Source: an uncultured Prevotella sp.
GTDB lineage: Bacteria > Bacteroidota > Bacteroidia > Bacteroidales > Bacteroidaceae
Assembly: GCA_958369755.1 (NCBI GenBank)
Contig: CATXJC010000001.1
Location: forward strand, 26,215 to 90,214
Direction of reading: 5' to 3'
DNA: 64,000 bases
In this document: one piece after another, positions 60,033-64,000 of the stretch
Position numbering within the stretch: the first letter of the stretch is position 1
How the letters are laid out: every line of letters starts with the position of its first letter
Notes under the pieces: generated by a model
Seen by the model: the letters and a program-made list of their open reading frames with translations, nothing else
Databases searched by the model: none
What the model was told of the DNA's origin: nothing
Translations under genes and position numbers: made by a program

Positions 60033-61319
60033 CTATTGTTTCAAACTGTTCACTCTCAGTCTCATCGCATTGGCATGAGCTTCCAATTGCTCATTTTCCG
60101 CCATGGTCACTACAGCATTTCCAATGTTACGAATACCTTCTTCTGTAAGATGCTGGAAGGTGATTTTGCGATTATAGCTGTCCAGGTTCACTCCGTTGTA
60201 AGCCAAAGCATAACCATGGGTTGGCAAGGTATGGTTCGTACCGCTTGCATAGTCGCCTGCACTTTCGCACGCATAGTTTCCGAGGAATACACTACCTGCA
60301 TTCACAACCTTTTCTGCCAGCTGCTCGTAATCGGCTGTGGCGATAATCAGATGCTCCGGCGCATAAGTATTACAGAGGTCGATTGCCTCTTTTTCGGTCT
60401 TCACAAGGATAAACTTAGAGTTGTCTAACGAGGTCTGTGCCATCTCCTTACGTGGCAAACGCTCAAGTTGCACTTCAACTTCATTCTTTACATCATCCAA
60501 CACCTTTTCAGATGTAGTAATGAAGAAAACCTGAGAATCGAAACCATGTTCAGCCTGCGACAACAGGTCGGCAGCAGCAAACACAGGGTTGGCTGTTTCG
60601 TCGGCAATAAGACAAACTTCAGACGGACCGGCAGGCATGTCTATAGCCACATCGTGCAGGGAAACCTGCTGCTTGGCAGCCATGACAAACTGGTTGCCAG
60701 GACCGAAAATCTTATAAACCTTAGGCACGCTCTCCGTACCGTAAGCCATGGCTCCGATAGCCTGAACGCCACCCGCCTTAAAGATCTTGCTTACGCCCGC
60801 AATCTTTGCCGCCATGAGGATAGCCGGGTTCACCTTGCCCTCTTTATTAGGAGGAGTACACAGTACTATTTCTTTACATCCCGCAATCTTGGCAGGAGTA
60901 GCCAGCATCAGAACGGTGCTAAAGAGAGGAGCAGTACCTCCCGGGATATACAATCCCACCTTCTCTATAGCCACACTCTTCTGCCAGCAGGTTACACCAG
61001 GGCAAGTTTCAACCTTTACACCATCAAACTTCTGGCTATGATGGAATGCGGCAATGTTATGATGGGCGAGGTGCAAAGCGTCTTTCAGTTCTTGAGAAAC
61101 CAAATTCTCTGCCTCTTCGATTTCAGCTTCAGTCACAGCCAAAGAATCGAGATGGGCATGATCAAACTTCTCCTCGTAACGCTTCACGGCTTCGTCGCCA
61201 TGGTTTTTCACATCGTCGAGTACACCTTGTACGGTCGCATTCAGCTGCGAAACATCCAGGTGTGGGCGTTTTACAATCTCGCTCCATTCCTCCTTTGCAG
61301 GATACTTTATTACCTTCAT
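60033..61319 (-). CDS. hisD: Histidinol dehydrogenase
   Basis: 428-aa Zn/NAD enzyme doing the last two steps of histidine synthesis. HisD signatures: SVAIEKVGLYIPGGTAPLFS, VQAIGAMAYGTESVPKV, IFGPGNQFVMAAK, IDMPAGPSEVCLIADE and LLSQAEHGFDSQ (Zn-binding Gln/His), and APEHLIIA near the end with GTNHTLPTHGYA. Length is normal (about 430). Fifty bp separate it from hisC and 94 bp of AT-rich repeat-like DNA from hisG. Confidence 0.97.
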   Translation of the reverse strand: MKVIKYPAKEEWSEIVKRPHLDVSQLNATVQGVLDDVKNHGDEAVKRYEEKFDHAHLDSLAVTEAEIEEAENLVSQELKDALHLAHHNIAAFHHSQKFDGVKVETCPGVTCWQKSVAIEKVGLYIPGGTAPLFSTVLMLATPAKIAGCKEIVLCTPPNKEGKVNPAILMAAKIAGVSKIFKAGGVQAIGAMAYGTESVPKVYKIFGPGNQFVMAAKQQVSLHDVAIDMPAGPSEVCLIADETANPVFAAADLLSQAEHGFDSQVFFITTSEKVLDDVKNEVEVQLERLPRKEMAQTSLDNSKFILVKTEKEAIDLCNTYAPEHLIIATADYEQLAEKVVNAGSVFLGNYACESAGDYASGTNHTLPTHGYALAYNGVNLDSYNRKITFQHLTEEGIRNIGNAVVTMAENEQLEAHANAMRLRVNSLKQ

Positions 61320-61413
61320 TCCTATTATTAATATTTAATTATTAATGTTTAATGTTTGGTTTTTAACGCATAATGTCTCTAAATAAACATTACACATTAA
61401 ACACTACACATTA
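61320..61413. repeat. AT-rich inverted-repeat spacer hisD-hisG
   Basis: TTAATGTTTAATGTTT-type sequence (about 61340-61356) and its inverse AAACATTACACATTAAACA (about 61386-61405) can pair as a hairpin within the operon mRNA. Similar in kind to the kdgK-eda spacer at 17246-17340. Confidence 0.6.
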
Positions 61414-62265
61414 TTATAATATCATCTTTTCGATTGGTGTTACCAGGATGCCCTGTGCACCGAGTTCCTTCAACTTGCCTATGATTTCCCAGAAACGCTT
61501 CTCGTCGAGCACGGTGTGGATAGAGCACCATTCCTCATCAGCCAATGGGATAATCGTAGGACTCTTGATGCCTGGCAATACTTCTGTAATCTCCTGAATC
61601 TTTTCCTTAGGAGCATTCATCATCACGTACTTCTTGTCCTGTGCAGAACGTACAGCCTCGAAGCGGAACAGCATCTCGTTCAGAATCTCATGCTTCTCCT
61701 CGTCCATGTTCCAGTTGCCGATGAGCAGAGCCTCGCTCTTCATCACCACCTCAACCTCAGCAAGATTGTTGCTGACCAGAGTAGAACCTGAACTTACAAT
61801 ATCGAAAATACCGTCAGCCAAACCGATGCCCGGACTGATTTCTACAGAACCCGTAATGACATGGATGTCGGCATTGATATTATTCTTCTTCATAAACTTG
61901 CGCAGGATGTTAGGGTAAGAAGTAGCAATCTTCTTGCCGTTGAACCATTGCAATCCCGGATAATCAATCTTCTTAGGAATGGCGAGGCTCAGGCGGCACT
62001 TGCTGAAACCCAGACGGTCAATAATCTGCGCATTCTCTCCACGCTCAACAAACTCGTTCTCGCCCACGATTCCGATATCTGCCACACCAGAAGCTACGCT
62101 CTGAGGAATATCATCATCACGAAGGTAGAGAACTTCGAGAGGAAAGTTGCTTGACTGCACCAGAAGGGTGCGTTTAGAGGCGCTTACTTTGATGTCAGCC
62201 TCTGCTAAAAGATTCATGGTGTCGTCGAAAAGACGACCCTTACTTTGTACTGCTATTCGTAACAT
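61414..62265 (-). CDS. hisG: ATP phosphoribosyltransferase (long form)
   Basis: 283-aa enzyme for the first, feedback-controlled step of histidine synthesis. The ATG at 62265 is chosen because MLRIAVQSKGRLFDDTMNLL is the family start; the longer open frame is not coding and crosses the promoter. Blocks: DIGIVGENEFVERG, CRLSLAIPK, ITGSVEISPGIGLADGIFDI and VSSGSTLVSNNL (PRPP loop E/D-x-x-x-x-G-x-T). The C-terminal ~75 residues (KYVMMNAPKEKIQEITEVLP) are the regulatory ACT-like HisG_C domain of the long form, so histidine feedback is expected and no HisZ is needed. Confidence 0.96.
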   Translation of the reverse strand: MLRIAVQSKGRLFDDTMNLLAEADIKVSASKRTLLVQSSNFPLEVLYLRDDDIPQSVASGVADIGIVGENEFVERGENAQIIDRLGFSKCRLSLAIPKKIDYPGLQWFNGKKIATSYPNILRKFMKKNNINADIHVITGSVEISPGIGLADGIFDIVSSGSTLVSNNLAEVEVVMKSEALLIGNWNMDEEKHEILNEMLFRFEAVRSAQDKKYVMMNAPKEKIQEITEVLPGIKSPTIIPLADEEWCSIHTVLDEKRFWEIIGKLKELGAQGILVTPIEKMIL

Positions 62266-62293
62266 ATTTCTATATTTTGTTTGAAAAACATTG

Positions 62294-62325
62294 CAAAAGT
62301 ACATATTTTTATTAGAATAAACAAA
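62294..62325 (-). promoter_or_regulatory. hisGDC promoter (TTTG-N20-TACTTTTG)
   Basis: Minus-strand TTTG (62322-62325), 20 bp, TACTTTTG (62294-62301), both exact. The leader to hisG is only about 22 nt, so there is no room for a His-codon attenuator. A divergent -7 element TACTTTTG for the next gene is at 62356-62363. Confidence 0.75.
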
Positions 62326-62371
62326 TAATTTCTCACTTATGTGCAAAATATTTCGTACTTTTGCAGCTGAA

Positions 62372-63631
62372 ATGAAGAATAAAGGATATTTATACGCATT
62401 ATATGCACTATTTTTGCTCGCTGCCTGTGCCGACAAGAAACCGCAGCAGGAGCTTACGCCATGGGGAACTCCCGTAGGCGAAATGGAGTATGCGGACAAC
62501 TCTGATGGGGCTGAAGGCGATGAAAAGAAACCTGCTTCAACCAACAAAGGGCTTTCGCTCGAAGATATTCAGGCCAATGGTGAGCTCATCATGCTTACCG
62601 TTAACGGCCCTACTACCTATTATGATTACCACAGCCACGGAATGGGACTGCAATATCTGCTCTGCGAGAAGTTTGCCCAGCAGATCGGCGTGTCGTTACG
62701 CGTAGAAGAATGTAAGGATACGGCTGAAATGGTACGCAAACTGGAGAAGGGAGAAGGCGATGTGATTGCCGTGCCCCTACCCCGAAAACAGACCAGAGGC
62801 AACCTGCTGTTCTGTGGTGTTACGCCCGACAGCACCCGTACCCAATGGGCTGTGCAGAACGGTAACAAGAGTCTTGCCGACACCCTGAACGGCTGGTTTA
62901 AGCCTAAGCTGATTGCTCAGGTCAAGCAGGAAGAATCGTGGCTGCTTTCTTCTGCCAGCGTGCGCCGCCACGTTTATTCACCATTCCTGAACCGTTCTAA
63001 GGGCGTTATTTCCCGCTACGACCACCTCTTCCAGCGCTATAGCGGAACGGCTCGCATGGACTGGCGTCTGATGGCTGCCCAATGTTATCAGGAGAGCTGT
63101 TTCGACCCGAATGCGAAGTCATGGGCTGGAGCTTGCGGACTGATGCAGATTATGCCAGGCACGGCTGCCCATCTGGGTTTGCCGATGAGCATGATTCATG
63201 AACCTGAGGCGAATGTGGCTGCGGCAGCCAGATATATGGCGGAACTGCAGGGGCATTTCTCTGACGTAGGCGACCCGTCGCAGCGCATGCTTTTCGCCCT
63301 GGCTTCTTATAATGGTGGCTATTTCCACATCAGAGATGCGATGTCGCTGGCTCGCAAACATGGTCAGAATCCGCACAATTGGGGCGTAATTCGCGATTAT
63401 ATTCTGCGCCTTTCTCAACCGGCTTATTACACAGATCCGGTAGTGAAATACGGTTATATGCGAGGCACGGAGACGGTTAATTATGTAGATAGAATCAGAG
63501 CTCGCTGGGGCGAATATAGCGGTGGTTCAGGCTTCCATGAGAGTTTTCGTGGCAGCGGTATGGGCAGCGGTTCCTTCCATGGAGCCCCTGTTAAATCCAA
63601 GCGCCACTACCAGAATAAGTACCATATATAA
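62372..63631 (+). CDS. MltF-like lytic transglycosylase lipoprotein
   Basis: 419-aa cell-wall enzyme. The ATG at 62372 starts a lipoprotein signal (NKGYLYALYALFLLAAC, Cys19). A solute-binding-like N-domain (about 60-200) has QANGELIMLTVNGPTTYYDY, GDVIAVPLPRKQ; it is shorter than in MltF. The SLT domain (about 235-375) carries the catalytic Glu241 in QCYQESCFDPNAKS, then AGACGLMQIMPGTAAHL and ALASYNGGYFHIRDA. It breaks glycan strands to 1,6-anhydro ends at the outer membrane. The start codon is 8 bp past the -7 element TACTTTTG (62356-62363), so the mRNA is nearly leaderless. Confidence 0.92.
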   Translation: MKNKGYLYALYALFLLAACADKKPQQELTPWGTPVGEMEYADNSDGAEGDEKKPASTNKGLSLEDIQANGELIMLTVNGPTTYYDYHSHGMGLQYLLCEKFAQQIGVSLRVEECKDTAEMVRKLEKGEGDVIAVPLPRKQTRGNLLFCGVTPDSTRTQWAVQNGNKSLADTLNGWFKPKLIAQVKQEESWLLSSASVRRHVYSPFLNRSKGVISRYDHLFQRYSGTARMDWRLMAAQCYQESCFDPNAKSWAGACGLMQIMPGTAAHLGLPMSMIHEPEANVAAAARYMAELQGHFSDVGDPSQRMLFALASYNGGYFHIRDAMSLARKHGQNPHNWGVIRDYILRLSQPAYYTDPVVKYGYMRGTETVNYVDRIRARWGEYSGGSGFHESFRGSGMGSGSFHGAPVKSKRHYQNKYHI

Positions 63632-64000
63632 TATAAATAGGTACTGAAAACGATGAGGAAAGGTATATTTGGGGCTCAATTTACTCTGATTTCTTGCAAA
63701 ATTTGGAGATAAGAGCCCCAAATATACCAAATAACGTGGATGTGAGTTTGCGTTCTTTTATAGGGCTTTTTTGTTGTTTTGTAAAGAAAAAAAACAAGAT
63801 ACTAAAATGTCGTTATATCATCTCCTACAACGATTAAAGGGAGTGTTTATATATATATGTATGTATAATATCCTTACTACAGAAAATAGTAACGGAAATG
63901 ATGCGATAATCCGCAGTTTTTTTTGCGTTTTAGAAGATAAAATGCAAATATGGGGGTTAGGAAGATGTTTTACCCCCTCTTCTAAGGGTAAAAAATGCCC
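63632..64000. other. Non-coding end of window
   Basis: No gene is seen. The stretch holds the 16-bp palindrome at 63662-63728 and, further on, AT-rich sequence with a short TA-rich tract (63845-63870). No tRNA, promoter of full consensus or repeat family can be supported. Confidence 0.6.
63662..63728. repeat. Perfect 16-bp inverted repeat with 35-bp loop
   Basis: GGTATATTTGGGGCTC (63662-63677) and its exact complement (63713-63728). No T-run follows, so it is unlike an ordinary terminator; it could be an mRNA 3' hairpin of the MltF-like gene or a small palindromic element. Confidence 0.8.

Noticed and set aside
62266..62547. N-terminal extension of HisG
   Set aside because: It runs through an exact promoter and the start of the divergent gene; the family N-terminus begins at 62265.

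Overview
The window is a chromosomal segment of a Bacteroidota bacterium, most likely Prevotellaceae (Prevotella/Segatella-like). Three things point there: repeated promoters of the Bacteroidota form TTTG-N19-21-TAnnTTTG, weak Shine-Dalgarno sequences, and the gene content (a plant-type PPi-dependent phosphofructokinase, an HU-HIG protein, DUF3127, DUF5112/5113-like and DUF4248-like proteins, FadL-type porin). No tRNA, rRNA, CRISPR array, integrase or transposase is seen. All family calls come from reading motifs by eye; no database was searched.

Layout. 0-3.1 kb (minus): dnaN, a DEDDh exonuclease and a 5'-cut coaBC form a DNA-replication/CoA operon; divergent from it is a DUF3127 OB-fold protein with an SSB-like acidic tip. 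3.9-11.7 kb: MFS transporter, NudC, a 5'-nucleotidase-like phosphoesterase, a short DnaJ, a membrane zinc-ribbon protein, a GH25 lysozyme and an unknown protein. 11.8-18.0 kb: hexuronate use, with a NhaC-type antiporter, altronate dehydratase and a LacI regulator facing divergent KDG kinase and KDPG aldolase genes. 18.0-22.8 kb: a very large sensor with two histidine-kinase-like halves, its response regulator and a small membrane protein.

22.8-36.6 kb is an accessory region. First comes a replication-like cassette (AAA/DUF3987-like ATPase, CHC2-Toprim primase, DUF4248-like, small lipoprotein, HU-HIG protein, unknown 158-aa protein) with three sets of short repeats in its control regions. Then comes an AT-rich defence-like part: a HIRAN-domain protein, a type III restriction-modification pair whose Res subunit ends in a complete UmuD/LexA-like S24 self-cleavage domain, and an AAA-ATPase/PD-(D/E)XK protein. 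A long, apparently switchable RNA-like structure lies upstream of the methylase gene.

36.9-43.2 kb (minus): a CusCBA-type heavy-metal efflux operon behind a His/Cys-rich small protein, with tandem palindromes at its promoter. 43.4-64 kb: DsbD-like protein, a candidate small RNA, FadL-like porin, a Tyr/Trp-rich secreted protein, PrmA, a second GH25 lysozyme, PPi-PFK, acyltransferase, a cell-wall amidase-like protein, a YgiQ radical-SAM protein, hisG-hisD-hisC and an MltF-like lytic transglycosylase. The strongest novelty candidates are the Res-S24 fusion, the structured leader of the type III system, the replication-like cassette with its repeats, the double-kinase sensor and the small RNA.
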